64,000 nt of DNA from positions 1 to 64,000 of the forward strand of contig CAWCKM010000049.1 in assembly GCA_963796125.1 (NCBI GenBank), in the 5' to 3' direction. The notes under the pieces were generated by a model, which had not been told where the DNA came from, searched no databases, and saw nothing but the letters and a program-made list of their open reading frames with translations. Shown in pieces: positions 27,601 through 37,586 of the stretch. The position numbers and the translations under genes were made by a program. The DNA is from DASPRG01 sp963796125. Lineage in GTDB: Bacteria > Nitrospirota > Thermodesulfovibrionia > Thermodesulfovibrionales > SM23-35. Each line of letters begins with the position of its first letter. The first letter of the stretch is position 1.

Positions 27601-28799
27601 ATTATTCTCTGAAGAGCTTGGACTTGTCATTGAATACCTTCCAGAAAAAGAAGAAATAGTAACCAGCATCCTAAAAGATGCGTCAGTTCCATACCAGTTT
27701 ATAGGTAATACCTTATTAGAAAAAGAAATCATTATACAAATAAACGACAAAATTGTTTTACATGAAGACATGAAGGTTCTTCGGGATGTATGGGAAGAGA
27801 CAAGTTACCACCTTGACAGGCTCCAGGCAAATCCGGTTTGTGTTGATGAAGAAAAGAAGGTCAATTTTGATAGAAAAGGTCCTCAGTATCATCTTTCATT
27901 CACTCCCCAAAATCACCCCTTGCACCCCTTTAACCCCTCTGTGTCCCCCCTTACTAAGGGGGGAATTAAAAGGGGAGTGGAAGAGTCATTGGATATCAAA
28001 CCGAAAGTGGCTATTATCCGGGAAGAAGGCAGTAATGGTGACCGTGAAATGACATCGGCCTTTTATCAGGCTGGATTTGATGTATGGGATATAACAATGA
28101 CAGACCTTCTTGAAGGCAGGACAGACCTTGATGATTTCAGGGGGATTGTCTTTGTCGGAGGATTTAGTTATGCAGACGTCCTCGATTCGGCAAAAGGCTG
28201 GGCAGGAGCAATCCGATTCAGCAAAAAACTTTCTGAGCAATTCGAGAGATTTTATAAAAGACCCGACACCTTCAGTCTCGGTGTCTGTAATGGTTGTCAA
28301 CTCATGGCGCTCCTTGGATGGATTCCGTGGAAAGGAATTCCTGACAAGCTTCAACCGAGATTTACCTCTAATAGATCAAACAGATTTGAATCAAGATTCT
28401 CAACAGTCCATATTCTGCATGAGTCCTTCCATCATGCTTAAAGGGATGGAGGGGTCTACTTTGGGTGTATGGGTCGCTCATGGAGAGGGAAGACTATATT
28501 TCCCTGAAAGGGAGATTATGCAGGAAGTTATTAAACGAGACCTGGCCCCTATACGATTTGTTGATGATGATGGGGAATGTACCGAAACGTATCCGTTGAA
28601 TCCAAATGGCTCTCCCCTTGGGATAACAGCCCTCTGTTCATCTGATGGCAGGCACTTAGCTATGATGCCTCATCCGGAAAGGACTTTTCTCAAATGGCAA
28701 TGGCCGTACATGCCGAAAGAATGGAAGGAAACCCTTTTGGTCTCTCCATGGCTAAGGATGTTTCAGAATGCGAGGGAGTGGTGTGAGAAACATGGTTGA
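24659..28799 (+). CDS. purL: Phosphoribosylformylglycinamidine synthase, single-chain type
   Basis: Makes FGAM from FGAR, glutamine and ATP in purine synthesis. About 1,370 codons are reconstructed from ATG 24659. An N-terminal PurS-like part is followed by two AIR-synthase-type halves, with NSEHSRHWFFKG and ETHNFPTGVAPFPGAETGTG early on. A C-terminal class I glutaminase domain has its nucleophile in GVCNGCQLMALLGW and the histidine/glutamate in MPHPERT. At least five frame breaks are seen. Palindromic elements lie inside the coding region near 24902-24982, 27532-27590 and 27901-27979; the last is read through in frame. Confidence 0.9.
24902..24982. repeat. REP-like palindrome inside purL, element 1
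   Basis: Contains CATTGCGA and TCGCAATG outer arms and CGAAGCAATC with GATTGCTTCG inner arms. It sits between codons for SEDVI and VEVGPRMNF, which look contiguous in purL. About 74 bases appear to be added, and the current reading gives a shift and a stop. Confidence 0.65.
27532..27590. repeat. Palindrome-containing insertion inside purL, element 2
   Basis: Between GIEIN and LNFPLLFSEELG about 20 extra codons occur, with the local hairpin CCCCATTGCTAAAGGGG and G-rich flanks. The reading frame is broken on both sides. Confidence 0.45.
27901..27979. repeat. REP-like palindrome inside purL, element 3 (in frame)
   Basis: Outer arms CACTCCCC and GGGGAGTG enclose a perfect CCCCCCTT-ACT-AAGGGGGG hairpin at 27945-27963. 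The frame is open through the whole element, adding a proline-, lysine- and glycine-rich linker of about 26 residues just before the glutaminase domain. Confidence 0.7.
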
Positions 28800-28821
28800 T
28801 ACAATGGAATAATTATTAAAA

Positions 28822-29985
28822 TTAAAGTCTCCTCCTGAAGAACGAGAAAAAGTATTCTTTTACCTTTTCTCCAAAAGGTCGTCTTAACCACTCCTTTCTT
28901 TCTATTTTGGATGATTGCTTCAGATCCTCCTCAAATATTTCCATCATCTGTGAGGCAAATCCGGTATCAAGAATCCCGACATTACCTTCATCGTTATATC
29001 TGAGAGACTGAAAATCGAGGTTGGTAGAACCGATAATACTCCAGCATTCATCGAATACGAAGGTTTTTGCATGGAGTATGTCTCCCAAATAAGTATATAT
29101 TTCCACACCAGCATTTAAAAGTTTTGAGAAGAATGCTCTTCCTGCATACGATGCAGCAGGAACATCACTTTTACCAGGAACAAGTAACCTCACCTTTACG
29201 CCTCGCTGTATCGCTGCTTCGAGAGCTTCTACCATCCTCCTGCTCGGTGTGAAGTAAGCCGTTGTCAGGGAAATGTATTTTTTTGCATGGTTTATGCTGT
29301 AGTAGATAAGTCTTCGCATCCTTCTTCTCTTTTTACTTGAATCTACAAAGACTGGCATGGCCGGGATACCACTCAAGTGTTCTTCAAAGTTCTTCTCTTG
29401 GAAATCGATCTTTTCTCCTCCCCAGGCATACCAGCTTTTCTTAAAGGATTTAAAGAGTTTGTTTACTATGGGACCTTCAAGGAGTATTCCCGTATCACGC
29501 CAGACCTTTCCTCTGGTTTTAAAATGGAAGCCACTGTATTCATTTGCAATATTTAATCCTCCGGTAAAGGCTTTCTCAGAATCTATGACAACAAGCTTAC
29601 GGTGATCTCTGTGTACATAGCGGAAAGGTGCAGTCCATTTGAAGGGATGAGATGCCCTCACTTGAATACCCGCTTTTTTCATATCCCTCCAGAAGCTTCC
29701 GGGGGTCCCAAAGGATCCGAAATGGTCATAGAGAATGTAAACATGGATGCCTTCCCTGCGCTTCTGTTGTAAAAGTTCTGATAATTGTATCCCGGTATCA
29801 TCATTTCTGAATATGTAAAATTGAAGACATATGAATAGCTTTGCTTCTTTGACAGCATTAAAAATTTTCTCGAAAGACTCATTTCCTTTCCATAGTAACT
29901 GTGCAGTAGTAGCAGCAGAGAATTCTTCTTCAAAAATAGTTTCTATTCCTTTGTTAGTGAAGGTAGGATAAGATGAGTGATTCAT
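28822..29985 (-). CDS. Cardiolipin synthase-like phospholipase D family protein
   Basis: A 387-residue protein with two PLD catalytic motifs: HRKLVVID near residue 130 and HAKTFVFD near residue 307, each followed by the G-G/S-x-N signature (GGLNIA, GSTNLD). This is the pattern of bacterial cardiolipin synthases, which condense two phosphatidylglycerols or a related pair. It lacks N-terminal membrane helices, so it resembles the ClsB-type rather than ClsA. A basic, aromatic C-terminus (FFSFFRRRL) may touch the membrane. It is intact and convergent with purL. Confidence 0.85.
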   Translation of the reverse strand: MNHSSYPTFTNKGIETIFEEEFSAATTAQLLWKGNESFEKIFNAVKEAKLFICLQFYIFRNDDTGIQLSELLQQKRREGIHVYILYDHFGSFGTPGSFWRDMKKAGIQVRASHPFKWTAPFRYVHRDHRKLVVIDSEKAFTGGLNIANEYSGFHFKTRGKVWRDTGILLEGPIVNKLFKSFKKSWYAWGGEKIDFQEKNFEEHLSGIPAMPVFVDSSKKRRRMRRLIYYSINHAKKYISLTTAYFTPSRRMVEALEAAIQRGVKVRLLVPGKSDVPAASYAGRAFFSKLLNAGVEIYTYLGDILHAKTFVFDECWSIIGSTNLDFQSLRYNDEGNVGILDTGFASQMMEIFEEDLKQSSKIERKEWLRRPFGEKVKEYFFSFFRRRL

Positions 29986-30019
29986 GAGTCAAACGTTATT
30001 GAATTCAACGGATAACCTT

Positions 30020-30050
30020 TACTGTACAGTATACAGTATATTGTACAGTA
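30020..30050. promoter_or_regulatory. 31-bp palindromic operator candidate
   Basis: Perfect 9-base arms TACTGTACA and TGTACAGTA flank a 13-base centre that itself contains GTATAC. It lies between the GGDEF gene stop and the cardiolipin synthase start, so it is positioned upstream of the latter. CTGT and ACAG half-sites recall SOS boxes but the spacing does not match the enterobacterial LexA consensus. Confidence 0.4.
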
Positions 30051-30058
30051 AACTTGAT

Positions 30059-31288
30059 TCACTCTTCTTTGGACAGAGGCTCTAAGGGAGTCATAGAAAA
30101 TTGAAAGGGCTCATATCTTGTAACCCTGTTTCTGCCGGATCGCTTTGACTCATACAGCGCTTCGTCAGCGCGTCTGATTACCGCACTCAATGAATTGCCA
30201 TCGAATGGGAACGCTGCAACTCCGCCACTAATTGCGACGTATCCTGAAGGCTGTTTTTCCCGGTGGTTAAAGGGGTGCTCTTCGATAAGCTTTCTTATTT
30301 TTTCTGCATAGCGCGATGCACTGTCTTTGTCAGTATCAGGCATGAGGACGATGAATTCTTCACCCCCGAATCGTGCAACGACATCAGTTCCCCTGGAATT
30401 TTCTTTGAGAAGTCTGCACAGCTCAACAAGGAGGTGATCACCCTCGGCATGGCCGTTTATGTCATTATATCTTTTGAAATGATCTATATCAAAAATGAAT
30501 ACAGATACGGGGGAATGATGGGCTATAGCCTTCTGTGCAACCTCTTTTGCCGTCTCAAAAAGATACCTTCTGTTATGCAGTCCTGTCAATGAATCCGTAC
30601 TGGCTTCTTCTTTTACCATCTTCAGATATGTACTGCTCTGAAGGGACACGCCTGCAAGGTCAGCGATCATAGAAATAAACCTCTTTTCATTCCCGCCCTT
30701 TTCTTTTATCTTGCCGAGACCTATTACCCCCAGGAGTCTTTCTTTAAAAAGGATCGGGACTGCGACATCAATACCGTCATAAGCATCTGAGAGTTGAGAA
30801 GTACGTGATACCAACATCTTGTTTTCAGCAGCTAAGCCTATAACCCCTTCACCAACATTCAGAATATTCTTGCTCTCTTCCTCTGACCCATAAACATGAA
30901 CAAGGAAAAGAGAATTGGCTGTTCTGTCAAACATATATAGTTTTATTATTTCCGGGTCAATAAGGGATCTTATAAGGCGGAAAATTGACGAAACGGTTTC
31001 TTCAAATGACAGATTGGAAACAAGGTTCTTTACTATTTCCGGGATACTGATTAAGAATTGGATATGTCGCTCCTTTTCTTGCTTAAGGGATTCTATCTCT
31101 CTTTGCAATTCTACCCTCTTATGTTCTTCAAAGCCCAATTTTTTATTGTAGTTTTTCTCCATCTCAGCCTTTTCCTCCTGGAAGTGAGATCTGATGGATG
31201 AAAAGTGAGCTCTAATTCCCACGATGATAGCGATGGCTGTGATAATGAAAACTATTGAGATAACAAGCGTTGAACTACTGAGCTCCAT
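30059..31288 (-). CDS. GAF-GGDEF diguanylate cyclase
   Basis: Predicted to make c-di-GMP from two GTP. The 409-residue protein has one N-terminal membrane helix (about 8-28), a coiled coil (about 35-75), a GAF sensory domain (about 90-220) and a GGDEF domain. The active-site sequence is GGEEF, and an inhibitory I-site RGTD lies five residues before it, so product feedback is likely. FDIDHFKRYND carries the metal-binding aspartate. The gene is monocistronic. A PilZ fragment at 5.6 kb is the only other c-di-GMP-related gene here. Confidence 0.93.
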   Translation of the reverse strand: MELSSSTLVISIVFIITAIAIIVGIRAHFSSIRSHFQEEKAEMEKNYNKKLGFEEHKRVELQREIESLKQEKERHIQFLISIPEIVKNLVSNLSFEETVSSIFRLIRSLIDPEIIKLYMFDRTANSLFLVHVYGSEEESKNILNVGEGVIGLAAENKMLVSRTSQLSDAYDGIDVAVPILFKERLLGVIGLGKIKEKGGNEKRFISMIADLAGVSLQSSTYLKMVKEEASTDSLTGLHNRRYLFETAKEVAQKAIAHHSPVSVFIFDIDHFKRYNDINGHAEGDHLLVELCRLLKENSRGTDVVARFGGEEFIVLMPDTDKDSASRYAEKIRKLIEEHPFNHREKQPSGYVAISGGVAAFPFDGNSLSAVIRRADEALYESKRSGRNRVTRYEPFQFSMTPLEPLSKEE

Positions 31289-31539
31289 TTTTACCTCCTT
31301 GAGGAACCTTTTCAGGGACTAAAATTACAAGATTTATGCCACCCTCTTGTATAAAAAAACCTCTATAATTCATTCAGTTTTAGTAAGAACGCATCCTTAA
31401 GTGACAATATTTGTTAGTAACTTGCGTGATTCAGCATACAACCTAAAAAAGAAGCCTATCCCTTCGTAACAGCAAAATGAAAGGCCAGTGTTTATATTAG
31501 TAAATACTACAGATTTCAGTTGATTTAAGGAGGATTTTA

Positions 31540-31616
31540 TGGTGGCGGTGCAGGGATTTGAACCCCGGACACTGCGGATATGAGCCGCATGCTCTAACCA
31601 ACTGAGCTACACCGCC
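31540..31616 (-). tRNA. tRNA-Met (CAT)
   Basis: Cloverleaf on the minus strand with acceptor GGCGGTG/CACCGCC, anticodon loop CTCATAT (anticodon CAT), T-arm GGGTTCAAATCC and encoded CCA at 31540-31542. The fully paired acceptor end argues for an elongator. CAT could also be the lysidine-modified Ile2 type; that cannot be excluded by eye. Confidence 0.9.
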
Positions 31617-31694
31617 GCGTAAACAGTGATTAGTAAACAGTGGAAGTTATTAACAGTAACGAAGTAGAGTCAAATTATACCAAAAGATGCACTT

Positions 31695-32816
31695 TTAGTA
31701 AAAGAGTTCAAACCTTCGTGTCCGTATACTGATAAGCAATCCCACTGATAGGAGATTTGACAGAAGAGCGGTCCCCCCATAACTCATAAACGGCAGAGGT
31801 ATTCCGACAACGGGCATAATACCCAAGGTCATTCCAACATTAACAAAGAAATATGTTAAGAACATGAATGTTATCCCAAGTGCCAGGAATTTCCCAAAAT
31901 CATCTCTTGCATTTCTTGCAGTATTGAGACCTCGCAGTATTAAGGCAGTGTAAAGGGAGATGAGAATAAAGCTTCCGAGGAATCCCCATTCTTCAGCAAA
32001 TACTGCGAATATAAAATCAGTATGTTTTTCTGGTAGGAACCTGAATGGTCCTTGTGTGCCATTCAGGTAGCCTTTTCCAGAAAATTTACCTGACCCCACA
32101 GTAATCTTTGACTGGTTTATGTGATATCCTATCCCTGTTGGATCTACTCCGGGTTCCAGAAAGGCGATAAGCCTGCTCTTCTGATAATCTCTCAGTCCTT
32201 CCCAGAAGATACTGCCAAAGAATGGCAAGGATATCAGCCCTATAATTACGAGGAGTACCGTAATTTTTCTGTAGAGTCCTTTTGCGACAACCAAAGAGAA
32301 AAAGAGTATGAGGATTATTAATCCTGTTCCAAGGTCGGGTTGTTTTATGAGAAGAATAAAGGGAAGAAATACAATCAAAAAAAATAGGCGTAAAAGCGGG
32401 ATTGTTTTGAGAGGACCATTCATGATACTGAGTTGATGCGATAACATAATGAGATATATGAGCTTGAAGAACTCTGAGGGCTGAAAGGTTATAGGGCCAA
32501 TGCTCAGCCATCTTTGGGCACCCATTCCTATTTTGCCAACGATAAAAACGATTATGAGCAAAGCAATACCCACTGTGTAAAGGAAAAAGGAAACTCTGCT
32601 GAGCCAAACATAGTCGAAGCTGACCAGCATGAATAATGCTATAACTCCGATGAAGAGCCATAAGGATTGTTTTAAATAAAATTGTGAATTCTCACCTTCT
32701 ATGAGCGGTCGTGTGGCACTGTATATTGTCATAATCCCGATCAGGACAATAATGATAACGATAGAGAATGTTATCCAGTCAAAATTCTTAATCAGTCTGC
32801 GATCTATTCGTAACAT
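31695..32816 (-). CDS. rodA: Rod-shape glycosyltransferase RodA
   Basis: SEDS-family peptidoglycan polymerase that works with PBP2 in cell elongation. About 373 residues with ten predicted membrane helices. It shows FQPSEFFKL near the middle, QPDLGTGLIIL, the large loop with EWGFLG and the final MSYGGTALL signature of the family. ATG 32816 starts the conserved IDRRLIKNFDW; an in-frame upstream ATG (32834) would add six residues. It overlaps the end of mrdA. Intact. Confidence 0.93.
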   Translation of the reverse strand: MLRIDRRLIKNFDWITFSIVIIIVLIGIMTIYSATRPLIEGENSQFYLKQSLWLFIGVIALFMLVSFDYVWLSRVSFFLYTVGIALLIIVFIVGKIGMGAQRWLSIGPITFQPSEFFKLIYLIMLSHQLSIMNGPLKTIPLLRLFFLIVFLPFILLIKQPDLGTGLIILILFFSLVVAKGLYRKITVLLVIIGLISLPFFGSIFWEGLRDYQKSRLIAFLEPGVDPTGIGYHINQSKITVGSGKFSGKGYLNGTQGPFRFLPEKHTDFIFAVFAEEWGFLGSFILISLYTALILRGLNTARNARDDFGKFLALGITFMFLTYFFVNVGMTLGIMPVVGIPLPFMSYGGTALLSNLLSVGLLISIRTRRFELFY

Positions 32817-34592
32817 TTTGCTGTTGATGTACAACTTTTGAATTTTTCAAATATCCTTCGATCGCTCTTTTCGCAATTGGTGCTGCAGTCGCTCCACCAT
32901 GCCCGCCGTGTTCCACAAATACTGAAAGTGCTATCTCAGGTTTTTCAACAGGTGCAAAGGCAACAAACCATGCATGATCCCGGAACTTTTCCGACTGATT
33001 TTGAGAGATTCCCCTTCATGGCGACAACCTGGGCTGTACCAGTCTTGCCGCAAATGCTTGCCAGATTGCGATTTTGCAGCCCATCCGGTCCCCCCCGGTT
33101 CATTTACAACCCCAAAAAGTGCCCTTTTCACAATATCGAGGGTTTCAGGCTTTGCTTTTACTTTTCCTGATAGAACTGGAGTGGTATCTGTAATCAATGT
33201 CGGCCTGTAAAGATTTCCACCATTGGCTACTGCACTCATCATGACCGCCATCTGTATGGGTGTGACAGCCACATAACCCTGACCTATCGCGGTATTAAGG
33301 GTTTCGCCCAGGTACCAGGGCTGTTTCTTATTCTCCTCTTTCCATTTTGTATTCGGGATTAATCCCCTACGTTCATTAACAAGTTTAAAGCCTGTTTCTT
33401 TTCCTAATCCAAAGCTCGAAGCATAATCATAAATTTTATCTATTCCAAGACGTTTACCAACCTCATAGAAATATACATCACAAGATTCTACCAATGCTCT
33501 GTGCAATGAGACCACGCCATGCCCTTTTTTACGCCAGCAACCAAAGTGCCACCTGCCATAAGTTATTCCCCCCCTGCATTCTACCTTTGTCTCAGGCGTA
33601 ATGACACCTTCTTCAAGTGCTGCTATTGCCATAATAATTTTGAATGTTGATCCTGGTGGATACTGACTTTGGAGTGCTCTGTTAAGCAGGGGTTTGTTCT
33701 TGTCCTGCGTAAGGGCAATCCATTCTTCATACACGTACTCCTTTTGCGAAGTGGTTTGGATCAAATGAAGGTTTGCTTACGAGTCCCAGCACTTCTCCCG
33801 TATCAGGTTTGATCGCAACAAGGGCACCTGCCCTTTCAGCAAATGCTTCTTCTGCTTCTTTTTGCAGATTAATGTCTAAGCTCAGTCTGGTATCTTCTCC
33901 CTTTATAGGGTTTTTCTCCTTTAATAGCCTTATCTCTCTTCCAAGGGAATCTACTTCTATGACTTTCTCACCCGGGATGCCTCTCAGGGTTTTGTCAAAG
34001 AGCATCTCAGCACCCCATTGCCCGATAAACGCATCGCGGGGTACATCCCTGAAAGAAGGATCTTTGGATTGTGAAGGGTTTAGTTTTCCCAGATACCCTA
34101 TGAGGTGTGAACCGATATCCCCATAAATATATTCCCTGCTTGCTTCAGCTTCAATGATAAGACCCGGGAAATCAGATTTTCGAGCTTCAATATATGCGAC
34201 CTCATTAAAAGACAAACCTTCTTTGAGTCTAATAGGGTTAATGGGGCCAAATTTTTCCTGGTTAATTTTGTAAAGTAACTCTTCTGCCGGTACATTTAAG
34301 ATCTTTGGAGAGCAGATGAATTTTACTCTTGTCGAATTCTCCAAAGATTATAGATGCACAAAAATACGAAGAATTTCTTACAAGGGGAAATCCGTTTCTG
34401 TCAAGGAGTATGCCCCGCGGAGCAGGGATTGAAATTATCTCTGAGCCTGTTACTTTCGGACAGTTCTCTATATTTATTTCCTTGCAAAATTTGTAATTGC
34501 CATAGCCTCGTGATAAGGATAAGAAACACGACAACCACAATGTATCCTATTCGGAAAATTTTTTCAGATTCCTTATCCTTAATAATACACAT
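32788..34592 (-). CDS. mrdA: Penicillin-binding protein 2
   Basis: Transpeptidase of the elongation machinery, partner of RodA. The reconstructed protein of about 600 residues has an N-terminal membrane helix (about 15-35), the PBP dimerisation domain, and a transpeptidase domain with PPGSTFKI (catalytic serine), SCDVYFYE and, past a frame break, KTGTAQV. At least four breaks (near 33060, 33750, 34300 and 34430) interrupt it, all in expected coding sequence. Its end overlaps the rodA start, and it follows mreD. Confidence 0.9.
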
Positions 34593-34606
34593 CCATATTT
34601 AAGATC

Positions 34607-35075
34607 TTACTGCCCTGTTTTTTGTATGTTCTTCGGCCTTATAAACAACCCAAAGGGAATATTGATAATGGATTGAAGAAATATTATGAAAGATGCAGCC
34701 TTTATGGTAGTTGGCATATGGTCAAAAAAGCTCCTCGTTATGAAGACAATGGTGCGTGTCTATTATGGTAAGAACCCCGATTCCAATGGCACCCAAAAAA
34801 GGAGTCCACCTGAAGAAACTGCCAGACATAAAAGAAGAAAAATAACCTACCAATACCTTTGCTAAGAGATTTGGACCAAGAAAATGCACCTGAAAGGCTG
34901 TCTTCAATAAAGCCAATAAGTGAACCGAGAAACATGCCTCCCAGTTCTCCTTTCCTTATGCCTGCGTAGTAGACTAAGACAAGTTAAGGTTGGAGTACAC
35001 ATCAAATACTGATATCCTCTCCTGCAATGAATGAAGGTAAAAAGGGTTATACCTGTCCATGAGGATGTATGTCAT
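34607..35075 (-). CDS. mreD: Rod-shape-determining protein MreD
   Basis: Small inner-membrane protein linking MreC to the elongation machinery. The reconstruction gives about 155 residues with YYAGIRKGELGGMFLGSLIG and FIEDSLSGAF, typical of MreD, and several hydrophobic segments. The end reads FGLFIRPKN. At least three base errors fragment it and its N-terminus is uncertain (ATG 35075 chosen). It lies between mreC and mrdA, in the universal order. Confidence 0.8.
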
Positions 35076-35084
35076 CTTGTTCAA

Positions 35085-35858
35085 TTATTGCCATCTCCTC
35101 AACTTCTCATTGTCCTCAAAGGGGGTTACCTCTATGTTCTGGAAAAGTCCCGTCCCTTTTTTATCAACCTTTGATACATAACCGACGGGTATTCCTTGTG
35201 GGAATAGAGAATCAAGTCCTGATGTTATTACAACATCTCACCTATCTTTACCTCTTCTTCAAGGGAATATATTTCAACTGGCACTTTCTCAAGACCTGTA
35301 CCAGAGATAATTCCCTCTCTTCTGCTTTCCTGAAGCCTTACGGCAACTGAGAGATTCATATCTGTAAGAAGCAGCAGGGATGAGTACGAAGTGGATACTT
35401 CCGAAATCTTTCCCACAAGGCCTTTAGGTGTTATAGCTGTCATATCTTTTGTAATTCCATCAGGAGCCTCCTTTGTCAAGGACAAAAGTATTTGACCACT
35501 GGTCTGTGCCCCTTGCGATAACACGGGCAGTGGTAACGTATCTCTGTTCTTTTTCCTTCAGCGAAAGGAGTTCCTTGAGTCTTTTATTTTCAAGCAGGAC
35601 TTCCTGATACTTCTGATGTTCTCTCAAGTAGCTTCTGAAGCTCTGCTTTTAATCGTAATGTTTTCTTCTTCCCTGAGAAGCATCCTTTTAAAGGGGGAGG
35701 TGGCGGTATCTCTTATGGAACTTACTATGCTATGGAGATCTGGTAAGTGTATTATTCAGAAATTTAAAAGGCATAAGGTGTTCCCTTTTACTCTGATAAG
35801 TCATCAAACCAAGGGATAATGATAAACAGAGAAAAGCAGGAGCCTCTTCTTTAGGCAT
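35085..35858 (-). CDS. mreC: Rod-shape-determining protein MreC
   Basis: Periplasmic scaffold of the elongasome, anchored by one N-terminal helix. The reconstruction of about 257 residues has a hydrophobic segment ending SLGLMTYQSKRE, a coiled coil (ENKRLKELLSLKEKEQRY) and beta-domain stretches such as GLVGKISEVSTSYSSLLLLT and GLFQNIEVTPFED. At least four breaks are seen. The ATG at 35858 lies three bases after the mreB stop. Confidence 0.85.
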
Positions 35859-35860
35859 TA

Positions 35861-36997
35861 CTAATTGATAGCTACTCTTCTCAGTAAATCTAAGTCATCG
35901 AGCATTTTGCCGACCCCCCGAACAACAGCCGTAAGGGGATCATCTGCTACAATGACAGGAAGCCCTGTTTTTTCCCGTATAAGTGCATCAAGACCCCTGA
36001 GAAGGGCACCTCCACCAGCAAGGACGATTCCTCTGTCTACAATGTCTGCAGCGAGTTCAGGCGGAGTATTTTCAAGAATCACTTTTATCGTATCAAGTAT
36101 GCTATTGACAGGTCTCTACAAGGGCTTCACGGATTTCTTCTTCTGTAATGGTTAATGTTTTAGGGATCCCTGAAATAAGATCCCTTCCCTTTATTTCCAT
36201 TGTCACTGGTCAGTTTTTTAGTAACTTGATGTGCATCTTTTCTTTCATGGGAACCAGGTGTAAATTCGATAACATCACCTTCTGCTGCAGGCTTGTACTG
36301 CCTGCTCAGAACGAGCTCATTGTCCTTTGCATAGGCGGCAGATCCTATTTCAATCTTTATCTGTTCTGCTGTCCTGTCTCCTATCATGAGGTTATATCTT
36401 CGTTTGATATAGGCGATAATATCCTCATCCATCTTGTCGCCTCCCACCCTGACAGCTTTACTGTATACTACCCCGTCGAGGGAAATAACAGCGATGTCAG
36501 TTGTGCCGCCTCCTATGTCAACAATCATGTTGCCTGACGGCTCTGCCTACGGGAAGTCCCACTCCTATGGCAGCTGCCATAGGTTCTCCAACCAGGTAAA
36601 CCTCTCTTGCTCCAGATGCCTGGGCAGCATCTTTTACGGCCCGCTGTTCTACCTGCGTGATACCGGAAGGAACTCCGATAATTACTCTCGGTGATACGAA
36701 ACTCCTCCTGTTATGAACCCGTTTTATAAAGTATTTGAGCATCTCCTCTGTTGCGTCAAAATCGGCTATGACACCATCCTTTAAAGGTTTTATGGCGATG
36801 ATATCAGCAGGTGTTTTCCCCAGCATCTTTTTGGCCTCAGCCCCAACGGCTATGAGTTTCTTATTGTCTCTTCGTATCACGACAACAGAAGGTTCGTCAC
36901 ATACGATGCCTTTGCCTTTGACATATACAAGGGTGTTCGCTGTCCCGAGGTCTATGGCAAGATCATTTGAAAACCATCCGAGAATATTATGAAGCAT
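35861..36997 (-). CDS. mreB: Rod-shape-determining actin homologue MreB, with an extra segment
   Basis: Actin-like filament protein organising cell elongation. It shows the phosphate-1 motif IDLGTANTLVYVKG near residue 16, EPMAAAIGVGLPV, the phosphate-2 DIGGGTTDIAV and, near the end, LAGGGALLRGLD. Three or more breaks split it. The total of about 379 codons exceeds the usual 340-345. Between DNELVL and EIKGRDLISGIPK about 35 extra codons (around 36195-36305) have no counterpart I know in MreB. The first gene of the mreBCD-mrdA-rodA run. Confidence 0.9.
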
Positions 36998-37435
36998 TTA
37001 CCCTCCCTGTTAATGTCTCTGTGTGTAGTCGTTATTGCCACTACCTTTGTCTTTGCAATCTCATCGCCGAGACGCATGCCGTCCTTGCTCCCCAGCAGCA
37101 TAACAAATTCAAGAACGGTAACGATTACTATGAATATCCATCCAAACCAGGGTATCTTGTAAAGAAGGTATCCAATACCAAAAATACTATTTCTGAGTAT
37201 AGAATCCCTGAAAGAACATGGCTTATCAGTATCTGTCTGAGACAACCCTGAGCCCAATAATTTTTTTTCCAACGCTTCTTCCATCAAAAAGGCCATCCCC
37301 TATTAAAAGGTAAGCAAGCCCTGCAAAGAAGCCAGCTTTAGGAATTACCTCTGCTGCTGCAGCAATGATGATAAAGTCAAGGGTTTTGGCGATTGCCCTG
37401 AGGAGCAAACTGCCCCTTTTTACATCCCCAGACAT
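36952..37435 (-). CDS. RDD-family membrane protein
   Basis: A protein of about 160 residues with three hydrophobic segments. The N-terminal RAIAKTLDFIII resembles the RDD signature with an altered motif, GKKIIGLRVV is the family's second mark, and KDGMRLGDEIAKTKVV closes the domain. One break lies near 37260. The end overlaps the mreB start by 46 bases, though another base error could hide an earlier stop. Function of the family is mostly unknown; some members act in ion transport. Confidence 0.75.
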
Positions 37436-37586
37436 TCAAAATACTAACAAAAGATTCCTAAATTTTGCAAGTTGTTTATTACCACAGTTCCTTGTTTACA
37501 TTGTTTCTTGAGTTTGCAGAGTTTTTGTGTTATAACCCAGGGAACTCGATGAACTCAAGAAACTAAAGGAATTCGCTGAACTGAAA

